From JBFKMV01 sp041629655 (GTDB taxonomy: Bacteria > Acidobacteriota > Polarisedimenticolia > Polarisedimenticolales > Polarisedimenticolaceae), in contig JBFKMV010000050.1 of assembly GCA_041629655.1 (NCBI GenBank), positions 1 to 27,806 of the forward strand: 27,806 nucleotides of DNA, given 5' to 3'. Under the pieces are notes generated by a model. That model was given only the letters and a program-made list of their open reading frames with translations, searched no databases and had not been told where the DNA came from. Shown here one piece after another: positions 16,414-25,145 of this stretch (position 1 is its first letter; each line of letters opens with the position of its first letter). Both the position numbers and the translations under genes were made by a program.

Positions 16414-18579
16414 TTGCCGATTGCCACCACCGATCCGGCGTCCCGGGAGTCTCCCGGGGCGCCGGCGGGCGCCGTGCTGGCCGCAGCCCTGCTGCTGCTG
16501 GCAGCGGCACCGGCCGGTGCCGGGCCCCCCGCGCGCGTCGAGCCCGTCGAACCGGCCAGCCTGCTGCTGGTGACCCTCGACACGACCCGCGCCGATCATC
16601 TGGGTTGCTACGGCGCCACGTTCGCCGCGACGCCGCGGCTGGACGCGCTGGCCGCGGGAGGCGTGCGCTTCGAGCGCGCCCTGGCCCCCGCCCCGATCAC
16701 CCTGCCGAGCCATGCCACGATGCTCACCGGCCTGGTGCCGCGCCGTCACGGCGTGCGCGCCAACTCGCGGTTTCCGCTCGGCCCGGAACCGCCGGTGCTG
16801 GCCGAGGCGTTGGCCGCCGCCGGCTATCGCACCGCCGCGTTCGTCTCCTCGGCGGTGCTGGACCGTCGGGCGGGTCTCGGACGCGGCTTCGCGCACTACG
16901 ACGACACGGTGCGCGTCGGCGACCGGCGGGCGTTCAACTACGAGGAGCGCGCCGCGAGCCAGACCGTCGACGCGGTGCTGGCCCGGCTGCCGGAGCTGGA
17001 GCCCCCGTTCCTGCTCTGGGTGCACCTGTTCGATCCGCACCTGCCGTACGTGCCGCCCGAGCCGTTCCGGAGCCGCTTCGCCGACCGCCCCTACGACGGC
17101 GAGATCGCGTTCGCGGACGCGCAATTCGGCCGGCTGCTCGATGCGGTCCGCCGCCGGGCGGGACCGCTGCTGGTCGCCGTGGCCGGCGACCACGGCGAGA
17201 GTCTCGGCGAGCACGACGAGGACGGTCACGGCGTGTTCCTGTACCAGTCGACGCAGCGCGTCCCGCTGATCCTCGCCGGGCCCGGCGTTCCGGCCGGCCG
17301 GGTGGTCGAGCGTAACGTCGGGCTGGTCGACCTGGCGCCGACGTTGCTCGAGCTGCTCGGGCTGGTCGCCCTGGAGGGCATCGACGGCGTCTCGTTGCGA
17401 CCGCTGCTCGAGGCCGACGCGGCGGACGGCACCGGGCCGCCGTACGAGCTGGAGTCGTTCTTCCCGCGCCTGTCCTACGGCTGGTCGCCACTGCGGGCGC
17501 TGGTGCACGGCCGGTGGAAGTACGTCGAGGCCCCCGAGCCGGAGCTGTATGACCTCGGCGCCGATCCGGGAGAACGGCGCAACCTCGTCGCCGAACGCGG
17601 CCGGATCGCGCGGCGCCTAGCCCGGATGCTCGCCGGACGGATCGGTGACGACGATCCCGGGATCGCCGCCGCGCCCGACGACCCCGAGCTGGCCGAGCGG
17701 CGGCGGCGTCTCGAATCGCTGGGCTACGTCGGCGGAGCGACGGCTCCCCCGGGCGCCGGCGACGTCGAGCCGGACCCCAAACGCATGATCGGGCTGGTGC
17801 GCGAGCTGGACCGGGCGCGCCGGGAGCTGGCGGGCGGCGAGCGGGAGGCGGCGACGGCGCGCCTGGAACGGCTGCTCGAGCGGAGCCCGCGCACCTTGCC
17901 GGCGTGGCTGGTGCTGGCCCAGTGCCGCCTGGCCGCGGGGAACGCGGCGCAGGCCGAGGCGAACGCCCGGCGCGCGCTCGAGCTGGCCCCCGACGATGCG
18001 CTGGCGTGGTTCCACCTGGCCAACGCGCTGGCCGCCGGCGCGGGCGAATCCGACCAGGCGCTGGAGCGGGCGCGGGCCGCCTACGACCGCACGCTGGAGC
18101 TGGACCCGCGCCACGCCGACGCCCACCTGAACTACGCTTCGCTGCTGGTGCGCCACCGCCGGCTGGACGCCGCGCGCGACCTGCTCGCCGGCGCCGTCGA
18201 CCGCGGTCTCCGCGATCCCGACGTGGAGGTCGAGCTGGGGCTGCTGGAGCTGGCGCAGGGCAGGCCGGCCGCCGCGACCGCCGCGCTGGAGCGCGCGCTC
18301 ACGCTCCACCGCTGCGCGCGCGATGCCAACGAGACGCTGGGGCGGATCGCCTACGGCCGTGGCCGGGCCGCCGTGGCGGCGTCCCACTACGAACGCGCGC
18401 TGGAGTGCGCGCCGTCGGCGGACACCGCCAAGACGCTGGGCTCGATCTACCGTTACGACCTCGAAGACCCGCGGCGCGCCCGCCGGGCCTGGACGCGCGC
18501 GTTGGAGCTGCTCGATCCCGCCGATCCCGACGTGCCCGTGCTCCGTGCGCTGATCGCCCAGCTCGACGCCGCAGGTTGA
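16414..18579 (+). CDS. Secreted alkaline-phosphatase-superfamily ('sulfatase-like') hydrolase with C-terminal TPRs
   Basis: About 721 residues. After a signal-like stretch (GAVLAAALLLLAAAPAGA) the first 440 residues form a sulfatase-fold hydrolase: LVTLDTTRADHLGCYG with metal-ligand Asp (D56, D61), WVHLFDPHLPYVPP, VAGDHGESLGEHDEDGHG (D259, H260), VDLAPTLLELLG and a closing LESLGYVGG. The nucleophile site reads T96-L-P-S-H100, not C/S-x-P-x-R, so there is no residue to become formylglycine; a Thr nucleophile, as in phosphotransferases of this superfamily, is more likely than sulfatase activity. Residues about 455-715 are tetratricopeptide repeats (PAWLVLAQCRLAAGNAAQAE, ARRALELAPDDALAWFHLANAL). 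This fusion recurs in deep-branching high-GC phyla. Start is uncertain: TTG at 16414 gives charged residues before the hydrophobic core; GTG at 16474 is the alternative. It follows the protease stop by 17 bases. Confidence 0.87.
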   Translation: MPIATTDPASRESPGAPAGAVLAAALLLLAAAPAGAGPPARVEPVEPASLLLVTLDTTRADHLGCYGATFAATPRLDALAAGGVRFERALAPAPITLPSHATMLTGLVPRRHGVRANSRFPLGPEPPVLAEALAAAGYRTAAFVSSAVLDRRAGLGRGFAHYDDTVRVGDRRAFNYEERAASQTVDAVLARLPELEPPFLLWVHLFDPHLPYVPPEPFRSRFADRPYDGEIAFADAQFGRLLDAVRRRAGPLLVAVAGDHGESLGEHDEDGHGVFLYQSTQRVPLILAGPGVPAGRVVERNVGLVDLAPTLLELLGLVALEGIDGVSLRPLLEADAADGTGPPYELESFFPRLSYGWSPLRALVHGRWKYVEAPEPELYDLGADPGERRNLVAERGRIARRLARMLAGRIGDDDPGIAAAPDDPELAERRRRLESLGYVGGATAPPGAGDVEPDPKRMIGLVRELDRARRELAGGEREAATARLERLLERSPRTLPAWLVLAQCRLAAGNAAQAEANARRALELAPDDALAWFHLANALAAGAGESDQALERARAAYDRTLELDPRHADAHLNYASLLVRHRRLDAARDLLAGAVDRGLRDPDVEVELGLLELAQGRPAAATAALERALTLHRCARDANETLGRIAYGRGRAAVAASHYERALECAPSADTAKTLGSIYRYDLEDPRRARRAWTRALELLDPADPDVPVLRALIAQLDAAG

Positions 18580-18592
18580 TCCGCGACGCCGG

Positions 18593-18622
18593 TTGCCCGC
18601 TCGCGCGGGAACGGCGTATGCT
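18593..18622 (+). promoter_or_regulatory. Possible internal promoter before the GH38 gene
   Basis: In the 67-bp gap after the TPR hydrolase, TTGCCC at 18593-18598 and TATGCT at 18617-18622 are 18 bases apart, each matching four of six consensus positions. A start near 18629 would leave a short leader with the strong GGGGAGG site. It may give the mannosidase gene separate expression, but the match is weak. Confidence 0.25.
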
Positions 18623-18646
18623 CGGCATCCCCCCGGGGAGGTTCCC

Positions 18647-21600
18647 GTGAAACGAGCGCTCCCGTTCCTGGCGCTGCTGGTCCTCGCCGTGGCGCCGGCT
18701 GCCGCCTACACGCCCGGCACGGGCAACCTGTACAGCGACGACTTCGAGGGCACGCTGGACCCGGACTGGGAGCAAGGCAACGGTTTCGGCGGCAATCCCT
18801 CGCCGTGGACCCAGCAGAGCGACGGTCTCGACACCTCGTTCAACGCCGACGGGGTCGGACCGTTCTTCCCGTCGGCGAGCCGCCACTGGGCGCGGCACTT
18901 CGTGCACCCCAGCACCGCGACCACGTTCTCGATCGCGCTCGAGTACCGCGCCGAGCTCGGCCCCGGCTACCACTTCCATCTCGACGTGGAGCAGCGCGGG
19001 GAGACGCCGCGCAAGTACCGGCTGCGGATCGGCGACGCCGGCGCGGTCACGCTGTGGCGCAGCGAGACCGCCACGCTGGTGCAGGTGGCGGCCACGGCCG
19101 ACGGCACCGTGCCCGTCGACACCAAGCGCTGGATCCGCCTCGCCGTCGAGCCCGATCCGAGCGGGCACCCGCGGGTCCGGATCCGGGTCTGGTCCGGCAG
19201 CGCGACCGCCGAGCCCGCCTCGTGGACGATCGACTTCCTCGACGATCTGGACACCCTGCAGCGCGTGCACCGCTTCGAGCTGGAAGCCGACGGCCCGGCG
19301 GGCGTCGACACCTGGGTCGACGACCTGGACGTCTGGGGCGATCCGGGCAACGGCGTGGCCTCGTCGGTGACCGACGTCTACGTGGCCGAGCTGAGCCATC
19401 TGGACATCGGGTTCACCGAGCCGCCGGACGACATCGAACAGTTCGCCAAGACGCATCTCGACCAGGTGCTGGCGAACCTGTCCGCCGACAGCGCGTACCG
19501 CTGGCAGATCGAGTCGGGCTGGTTCCTGGAGCAGTGGTGGGAGCGCTCGACCGACGCCGAACGGACCGAGATGCTGGACCGGCTGCGGGAAGGCCGCCTG
19601 GCCCTGGCCGCCGGCTACGCCAACCAGACGACGACGATGCTGGGGCACGAGCAGCTGATCCGGAACCTCTACTATTCGACGCGCGTGGCGCGCGAGAACG
19701 GCTTCGCCGCGCGCACCTGGATCACCGACGACGTGCCGGGCACCAGCTTCGCCGTTCCGGAGATCCTGGCCCGGGCCGGGGTCGACTACTTCGTCGGCGG
19801 CATGAACACCGGCTTCGGCGGCCGCGTCGACGAGCCCGACCACGGCGACCGCCCGTTCTGGTGGGTCGGCCCGGACGGCAGTTGCGTGCTGAGTTGGATC
19901 ACCTTCGACTCCTACGCCGAGGGCTTCCAGTACGGGTTCTCGTTCTTCGACAACCTGGCCGCGATGTGGGACAAGCTGGGCCAGAAGCTGCCCGAGCTGG
20001 AGGAGGCCGGTTACGACTACCCCGAGCTGATGCTGCTGCGCGGTTTCGACAACCACTACCAGGGCTTCCACGTGCGCAACCTGATCGACCAGTGGAACGC
20101 GACCTACCAGACGCCGGTGTTCCACCTCGCCACGCCGGAGGAGTTCTTGGACCTGATGCTGGCGCGGTACGGCGGCGAGTCGTTCCCGTCCTACTCCGGC
20201 GACTTCGGGGCGGCGTGGGCGCGGAGCCGCGCCGCGACCCCCCACACCACGCGCCTGATCCGCGAGGCGCACCGCGACGCACGCGTGGCCGAGGCGTTGC
20301 TGGCCGCCGGCGCGGCGGTCGACGGCCAGCCGTTGCCGGTCGCCGACATCGAACGGATGTACCGGAAGCTGCTGACGTCGGACGAGCACACCGGCGCCGG
20401 CGGCTGGCCGGGTTACTTCACCCCGGAGGAAATGGACCGCAACAACCGCATCCATCTCGGCTACGCGCAGGACGCCGCCGCCACCGCGGCGATGCTGGTC
20501 GAGAAGGGGCTCGACCGCGCCACGGCGGAGGTCCCCGCCGCGGGCGACGCGGTGATCGTGGTGAACGCGCTGGGCCGCCCGCGCGACGCTTGGACGCGCG
20601 TCGCGCTGCCGCCGGCGCTCTACGGCGGCGCGTTCCGCGTCGTGGAAGCGGGGGGCGGCGCGGAGGTCGTGTACCAGCGCTTCGACGCGACGAACGAGAT
20701 CCTGTTCCGGGCCGAGGCCGTGCCGGGGTTCGGCTACCGCGTGTTCGATCTGCTGCCGGGCGACCCGACCGCAGTGCCCGGTGGGACGTTGACGGTGTCC
20801 GCGGACACGCTGGAGAACGACTTCTACGTGTTGACGGTCGACGCCACCGACGGGTCGGTGTCGAGCCTGGTCGACCGGGCCTCGGGTCGCCAGCTGGTCG
20901 ATCCGGGCGCGGGCTACGACTTCAACGAGCTGGCCTCGAGCACCAAGGCCCAGTACGACGCGCAGGCCGCTCCCACCGCCGAGCCGCCCTCCTCGGCCAG
21001 CGTGACGATCGGAGCCGCGGGACCGCTGGTGGCGGAGCTCGAGGTCACGCGCAGCGGTACGCCGCACGTCGAGACCGTCTACCGGCTGTACCGTAACGAC
21101 GACCGCGTCGAGATCGAGAACGTGCTCGACCGCGACCTGATGCCCTACGTGCCCCAGGCCGTCTCGGTGCGCGCGTATTACGTGACGATGCCGTTCGACG
21201 TGCACGACTTCGAGATCCGCTCCGAGACCACGACGCGCTTTCTGGACCCGGTGGGCGACGCGTTCCCGCGCGGCTCGGTGTTCGACTGGCACAACGCCGA
21301 GCACACGCTGGCCTTCCACGACGCCGACCTCGGCGTGCTGTACGCGGTGGACGCGGCCTCCGCGCACCACTTCGAGAACCTCTCCAGCCTGACCTCGGCG
21401 AGCTACTCCACGGGCGACGCGCTGTTGCTGTCGCGCCTGCTGGACCGCTCCGACGAGTACCGGTACGAGGACGATTCGATCGGACCGTACGAGGTCGAGC
21501 CCGACACCGGCCCGATCCACCGCTTCGTGCACCACCTGCGGGCCACGCCGCCCGCGTTCGACCCGCTGACGGCGAGCCGGTTCGGCTTCGAGGCGCTGAC

Positions 21601-22138
21601 GGCGGCGGAGACGCGGTTGATCGGGCGACGCCCGGGCAATCTCCCCTCGACGGCGGCCTCGCTCTTCCGGGTCGATCCGCCCGAGGTGCTGGGATACACG
21701 GCCAAGCCCGCTTCCGTGGGCTCGGGAGCCGTGCTGCGGGTGATGGACCTGACCGGCGCCGGCGCCGCGGCGCGTGTCGGCTCGGACGTGCTGGCGCTGA
21801 GCGGCGGGGAGCTGGTCGAGCAGGACGAGGAGGGCGGCGCGCCACTGGCTCCCGACGGGGACGGGTTCCTGGTCACGCTGGGGGCCTACGAGACGCGCAC
21901 CGTGCGCGTGGGGGCGGCCCCCGGGTGGTCCCCGATCGTGTTGACGCTGGACAAGAACGCCGGCGCCGGAACGGTCGAGCTGAGCTGGTCGGAGGGCGTC
22001 ACTCCGTACACCGTCGAACGCGCCGAGGACCCCGGCTTCACCGGCGCCACCGTGCTGCTGGTCGACGAGCAGGACGTGACGACCCACGCCGACCCGGTGC
22101 TGGGCGACGGGGTGGCCTACTACTACCTGGTGAAGTGA
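18647..22138 (+). CDS. Secreted glycoside hydrolase family 38 (alpha-mannosidase-like)
   Basis: The 1163-residue product starts at GTG with GGGGAGG and a five-base spacer, giving a clean signal peptide (VKRALPFLALLVLAVAPAAA). Residues about 25-240 form a beta-sandwich, lectin/LamG-like (LYSDDFEGTLDPDWEQ...FHLDVEQRG...VDDLDVWGDPGNG). The GH38 catalytic region begins VAELSHLDIGFTEPP with the zinc-binding H-x-D pair (H251, D253), continues with RWQIESGWFLEQWW and TDDVPGTSFAVPEIL, where D362 aligns with the family nucleophile, then a helical middle domain (LLTSDEHTGAGGWPGYF) and C-terminal beta domains (VETVYRLYRNDDRVEIENVLDR). The last 70 residues form an fn3-like cap (GTVELSWSEGVTPYTVERAED). 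It should release mannose from alpha-mannosides outside the cytoplasm. The large N-terminal module is unusual for GH38. The next gene starts within a few bases of its stop. Confidence 0.88.
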   Translation: MKRALPFLALLVLAVAPAAAYTPGTGNLYSDDFEGTLDPDWEQGNGFGGNPSPWTQQSDGLDTSFNADGVGPFFPSASRHWARHFVHPSTATTFSIALEYRAELGPGYHFHLDVEQRGETPRKYRLRIGDAGAVTLWRSETATLVQVAATADGTVPVDTKRWIRLAVEPDPSGHPRVRIRVWSGSATAEPASWTIDFLDDLDTLQRVHRFELEADGPAGVDTWVDDLDVWGDPGNGVASSVTDVYVAELSHLDIGFTEPPDDIEQFAKTHLDQVLANLSADSAYRWQIESGWFLEQWWERSTDAERTEMLDRLREGRLALAAGYANQTTTMLGHEQLIRNLYYSTRVARENGFAARTWITDDVPGTSFAVPEILARAGVDYFVGGMNTGFGGRVDEPDHGDRPFWWVGPDGSCVLSWITFDSYAEGFQYGFSFFDNLAAMWDKLGQKLPELEEAGYDYPELMLLRGFDNHYQGFHVRNLIDQWNATYQTPVFHLATPEEFLDLMLARYGGESFPSYSGDFGAAWARSRAATPHTTRLIREAHRDARVAEALLAAGAAVDGQPLPVADIERMYRKLLTSDEHTGAGGWPGYFTPEEMDRNNRIHLGYAQDAAATAAMLVEKGLDRATAEVPAAGDAVIVVNALGRPRDAWTRVALPPALYGGAFRVVEAGGGAEVVYQRFDATNEILFRAEAVPGFGYRVFDLLPGDPTAVPGGTLTVSADTLENDFYVLTVDATDGSVSSLVDRASGRQLVDPGAGYDFNELASSTKAQYDAQAAPTAEPPSSASVTIGAAGPLVAELEVTRSGTPHVETVYRLYRNDDRVEIENVLDRDLMPYVPQAVSVRAYYVTMPFDVHDFEIRSETTTRFLDPVGDAFPRGSVFDWHNAEHTLAFHDADLGVLYAVDAASAHHFENLSSLTSASYSTGDALLLSRLLDRSDEYRYEDDSIGPYEVEPDTGPIHRFVHHLRATPPAFDPLTASRFGFEALTAAETRLIGRRPGNLPSTAASLFRVDPPEVLGYTAKPASVGSGAVLRVMDLTGAGAAARVGSDVLALSGGELVEQDEEGGAPLAPDGDGFLVTLGAYETRTVRVGAAPGWSPIVLTLDKNAGAGTVELSWSEGVTPYTVERAEDPGFTGATVLLVDEQDVTTHADPVLGDGVAYYYLVK

Positions 22139-22140
22139 CC

Positions 22141-23019
22141 GTGCGGCGCGCTGGCCCGCTGTTGTTGCTGCTGTCGGCCTGGCTGCCCGCGCTGCCCCAC
22201 GGCGCATCGAGCGGGCTGCACCTGCACCTGGATCCCGACCCGGCGGCCCCCGGCGATCTCGTGACGATCGAGGTCACCGCGGTCGAACCGCTGGTGGAGA
22301 TCGAAGCCTCGTTCGTGGATGCCTCCGCGGCGCGGCTGCAGCTCGACCCGGCGGTCCGCCGGCTGACGCTGGGCCTGCTCGTTCCGCGTGACGCGACGGG
22401 CGACGTGGTCAACCTCCAGGCCGAGGCACGGACGGCCGGGGACGGCGTGCTGCGGGCGTCCGCGGTGCTGGGACTGCGTCATCCCCACGCAGGCCGCGGC
22501 GGGGAGCGGCCGTCCCCGGCCGGCGGAGCGCCCGATCCGTGTGGCGAGACGGGGGTCCTGCGCCCGTTGGAGCTGGCCGACCTGATCGGCCGCGCCCTCC
22601 GGACGTTGGCCGCGGCCGGGCACCGGCCGGCGGACTACGAGCTACGCCTACGGCGCATCACCGATCTCGGGGGCCGCGACCGGCTGGCCGATCCGCGTCT
22701 ACGACGCTCGGTCGTGTTTTCGCCGCGCGGCCGGGGCTACACGGTGCGCGTCGACGCAGCGACCCCGTGCCTGCTCGCCTGGGACTGGCAACCGGCTCGG
22801 CTCACGCCCTGGCAACGGCAGGTGATCAAGCTGGCGCGATCCGTCGCCGAGCGGGACTGGCCGGCGACGCCGGCGATCGAGGCCTCCGAGATCGAGGTGC
22901 TGGAGTCGCGGGAGGCGATCCGCCTGATCGTCTCCCGCGCGGGCGCCACGGCTGCAGGAGCAGAGTGGTCGGTCACGCTGAAGAAGTCCGATCTCCCCTC
23001 TCGCGGTACGGGGCCGTGA
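22141..23019 (+). CDS. Unrecognised secreted protein
   Basis: No family is recognised. The 292-residue product has a signal peptide (VRRAGPLLLLLSAWLPALPHGASS) and then an Ig-like beta domain (HLDPDPAAPGDLVTIEVTAVEPLVEIEASFVDASAARLQLDP...LGLLVPRDATGDVVNLQAEA), the pattern of presentation or assembly-type domains that begin with 'PGD' strands. A Pro/Gly linker follows (GRGGERPSPAGGAPDPCGE), then a C-terminal domain of about 130 residues with helix LADLIGRALRTLAAAGHRPADYELRLRRI, strand-rich RRSVVFSPRGRGYTVRVDA and a final VLESREAIRLIVSRAG...EWSVTLKKSD. The C-terminal part resembles small periplasmic domains that pair a helix with a sheet, but I cannot name it. GTG at 22141 has GGTGA seven bases upstream; GTG at 22135, overlapping the GH38 stop, is the alternative. 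Tight coupling suggests that it serves the mannosidase or next enzyme. Confidence 0.75.
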   Translation: MRRAGPLLLLLSAWLPALPHGASSGLHLHLDPDPAAPGDLVTIEVTAVEPLVEIEASFVDASAARLQLDPAVRRLTLGLLVPRDATGDVVNLQAEARTAGDGVLRASAVLGLRHPHAGRGGERPSPAGGAPDPCGETGVLRPLELADLIGRALRTLAAAGHRPADYELRLRRITDLGGRDRLADPRLRRSVVFSPRGRGYTVRVDAATPCLLAWDWQPARLTPWQRQVIKLARSVAERDWPATPAIEASEIEVLESREAIRLIVSRAGATAAGAEWSVTLKKSDLPSRGTGP

Positions 23020-23071
23020 TCCGCCGCGCGGTTTCCCACCGGCCCCCGCCGTCGCTGCGGGAGCGGCGGCG

Positions 23072-24568
23072 ATGACCCATCGCGCGTCTCTGATCGCTTG
23101 TACGGCGGCGCTTGCGCTCATCGCCTTCGCCGTCTACGCGCAGAACCTGACCGACTATTTCCTTTCGGACGACTTCGACCTGATCCAGTCGTTTTACGGC
23201 AAGCCAACGTCCTATTTTTTCAAGCTGCTCTTCGCCAACGAGAGCGGCACGGTGTGGGCCAGCCTCGGACTCACCCCGGACTCCGGATTCGGTTATCTCA
23301 GACCGCTCAAGATCTGGCTGATGAAGCTGGATCTGACGCTGTGGGGTGCGCATCCGACCGGCTTCCACGTCACCGCGACGCTGTTCTTCGCCCTCAACGT
23401 GATCGTCGTGTTCCGGATCCTCGATCTGCTGGCGCCCCGCCGGCTGCCCTTCGCCTTCCTGGGGGCCTTCGTCGTCGCCATCCACCCCGTCTTCTCCGAG
23501 ATCGTCCCGTCGATCACGTTCCGGGAGGAGACGGTCACGAGTTTCCTGTCGCTGTTGTCGTTCCACGCGTTCCTGCGCTACCGACTGCACGGGCGCTCGT
23601 TGCCGGTGTTCTACCTCGCCTACGCGCTGGCGCTGTTGACCAAGGAGTCCGGAATCGGGGCCGTGGGCCTTGCCGTCGGCTACGACCTGGTCCACGGGCA
23701 CTTCCGCGCGACGCGGACCGCGCTGCGGCGCCAGCTCGTGCTCTACGCTCCCGTGGCGGGGATCCTGGCCGGCTACTTCGGTTTGAGATGGCTGGCCTTC
23801 GGCAATCCGATCGGTGGCGACGGAAGCTCCGCGTATCTGTCGCCCCAGGCGTTCTTCGGCTTTCACGTCAAGTTCTTCAAGTTCCTGTTCCACGAGAAGA
23901 TGTTCCTGTTCCATGCCGTGCCGTTCGTCGGACTGTGGTGCGCGCTGCTCCTGGCGACCGGCGTCGTGACGATCGCGCTCCGGCGCGAGCAACTCGACCG
24001 CTCCCACCTGCGCAACCTGGTCGTGGTCGGACCGGTGTGGTATCTGGTTTCCACGCTCGTCCCGTACGGGGTCTACTTCGCGCCGCGCCACAACGTGCTG
24101 CCGGTGATCGGTGTGGTGATGTTCGCGACCCTGCTGCTGGAGGCGGTCGTCCGCTGCCTTCGCCCGCGCCCCACCGGCCGGCGCATGGTCGTCGCGGTCG
24201 CGATCGCCGCGTGCACGCTCGCGCTGCTGCCGCCGACGATCGCCCTGGGCCGGCAGTTCCACGTGGCGAGCGGGTTGGTCGAGAAGGCGCGGGCGCAGAT
24301 CGAGCGCGAGACCGCCGGGCTGCCCGAGGGCAGCACGATCCTGTTGCGCAACGTGCCGCAGTTCGACCGCCGCCCGTTCTATTTCGGATGGGCCTTGCAG
24401 TCGGCGCTCAAGCGGCCGTTCACCGAGAGCGACCTGGCGAACAAGTCGCTGGTGATCAACTTCCGCAACATCCACTACAACAACTACCAGGTGTCCATCC
24501 CGGAGCGCTTCGACCGGGAGATCACGCTGACCGGAAGCTGGCCGTTCGAGGAACCGCCGGACTGGTAG
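23072..24568 (+). CDS. Polytopic membrane protein, GT-C glycosyltransferase-like
   Basis: The 498-residue protein has about ten transmembrane segments and the marks of polyprenol-phosphate-sugar-dependent GT-C enzymes (PMT/ArnT/TMTC type): a first periplasmic loop with two Asp (LSDDFDLI, D33-D34) right after TM1, a HPTGFHVTATLFFALNVIVVF segment after RPLKIWLMKLD, then AIHPVFSEIVPSITFREE and LLTKESG (K191-E192). It would move a sugar from a lipid carrier to an extracytoplasmic acceptor, perhaps a secreted protein or glycolipid. A soluble C-terminal domain of about 90 residues (ARAQIERETAGLPEGSTILLRNVPQFDRRPFYFGWAL) follows the last helix, as in related uncharacterised proteins. ATG at 23072 has GGGAG nine bases upstream. 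It contains AT-richer stretches (TATTTTTTC near 23213) than its neighbours, partly from Phe codons. It ends the five-gene run. Confidence 0.82.
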   Translation: MTHRASLIACTAALALIAFAVYAQNLTDYFLSDDFDLIQSFYGKPTSYFFKLLFANESGTVWASLGLTPDSGFGYLRPLKIWLMKLDLTLWGAHPTGFHVTATLFFALNVIVVFRILDLLAPRRLPFAFLGAFVVAIHPVFSEIVPSITFREETVTSFLSLLSFHAFLRYRLHGRSLPVFYLAYALALLTKESGIGAVGLAVGYDLVHGHFRATRTALRRQLVLYAPVAGILAGYFGLRWLAFGNPIGGDGSSAYLSPQAFFGFHVKFFKFLFHEKMFLFHAVPFVGLWCALLLATGVVTIALRREQLDRSHLRNLVVVGPVWYLVSTLVPYGVYFAPRHNVLPVIGVVMFATLLLEAVVRCLRPRPTGRRMVVAVAIAACTLALLPPTIALGRQFHVASGLVEKARAQIERETAGLPEGSTILLRNVPQFDRRPFYFGWALQSALKRPFTESDLANKSLVINFRNIHYNNYQVSIPERFDREITLTGSWPFEEPPDW

Positions 24569-24571
24569 CCT

Positions 24572-25009
24572 TCAGTAACGGCCCGCCAGCTTCACCAGCC
24601 ACTTGTGCACCGTGTGGTAGGTGAATCCCGGCGTGAGGTACATCACGGCGCAGTGGCCGCTGCGCACGTCGAGGCCTCGCTCCCGCGCCAGCTTGAGCGC
24701 CTCCGGGGTCTCCCGTCCCATGTGGATCCAGACCTGCTCGAGGCCCTCGTCGGCCGCGCGGGCGACCCAGTCGCGGGTGTCCGGGCGCGGCACCTCGAGC
24801 ACCACGGCATCCACCTTGCGCGGCAGCGAGACCAGGTCGCGGTACACGCGGTCGCCGTCGATCTCGTCCGCCGTGGGATCGACCGGGAAGACGGTCTTGC
24901 CGAGCCGCTTGAGGGCGGCGTAGGTCAGCCGGGGGAAGTTCTGCTTCGCCGCGTCCCCGACCACCGCGTAGCAATCGTGCTCCCAGAACGTCTCGTGTTT
25001 CGATTTCAT
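24572..25009 (-). CDS. CoA-binding domain protein
   Basis: The 145-residue cytoplasmic protein is a single Rossmann-type CoA-binding domain of the kind shared with succinyl-CoA synthetase alpha subunits and YccU. Visible stations are the first strand YAVVGDAAKQNFPRLTYAALKRLGKTVFPVDP, the middle VDAVVLEVPRPDTRDWVARAADEGLEQVWIHMG, and the end RSGHCAVMYL. The usual glycine-rich GxS turn after the first strand is GDAAKQ here. The biochemical role of stand-alone members is not established; ligand binding is inferred from the fold. ATG at 25009 has AGGAG about nine bases upstream; the upstream in-frame ATG at 25048 lacks this. It converges with the GT-C gene (three bases between stops) and diverges from the methyltransferase. 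Confidence 0.9.
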   Translation of the reverse strand: MKSKHETFWEHDCYAVVGDAAKQNFPRLTYAALKRLGKTVFPVDPTADEIDGDRVYRDLVSLPRKVDAVVLEVPRPDTRDWVARAADEGLEQVWIHMGRETPEALKLARERGLDVRSGHCAVMYLTPGFTYHTVHKWLVKLAGRY

Positions 25010-25110
25010 GGTTCGGCTCCTGGTGGGCTGCGGACACGCTAGCACCACACCAAAGGCGTGATCGGGACCGGATTGGTCCGCTGACGGCCCGGGCCGGGCC
25101 CGATCCGGGT

Positions 25111-25116
25111 CATAAT
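25111..25116 (+). promoter_or_regulatory. Possible -10 box of the methyltransferase gene
   Basis: CATAAT, one change from the TATAAT consensus, lies 30 bases before the ATG at 25146 in otherwise GC-rich sequence. No convincing -35 box is seen at the usual distance. The strong GGGGGAG ribosome-binding site follows. Confidence 0.3.
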
Positions 25117-25145
25117 CGCGGCGCGTCCTCCTCGGGGGAGCCGAG

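Noticed and set aside
11597..16510. Minus-strand open frame of over 1600 codons opposite the metalloprotease
   Set aside because: No signal peptide, motif or normal composition; the plus strand has the HEXXH site, fn3 domains and a strong ribosome-binding site.
16414..17700. True formylglycine sulfatase
   Set aside because: The required C/S-x-P-x-R motif is T-L-P-S-H.
18593..18646. ATG at 18593 as the start of the GH38 gene
   Set aside because: It would put 18 residues ahead of the signal peptide and make the strong GGGGAGG site before GTG 18647 purposeless.
18299..22207. Minus-strand open frame of about 1300 codons opposite the GH38 gene
   Set aside because: Same compositional shadow; the plus strand carries recognisable GH38 motifs and signal peptide.
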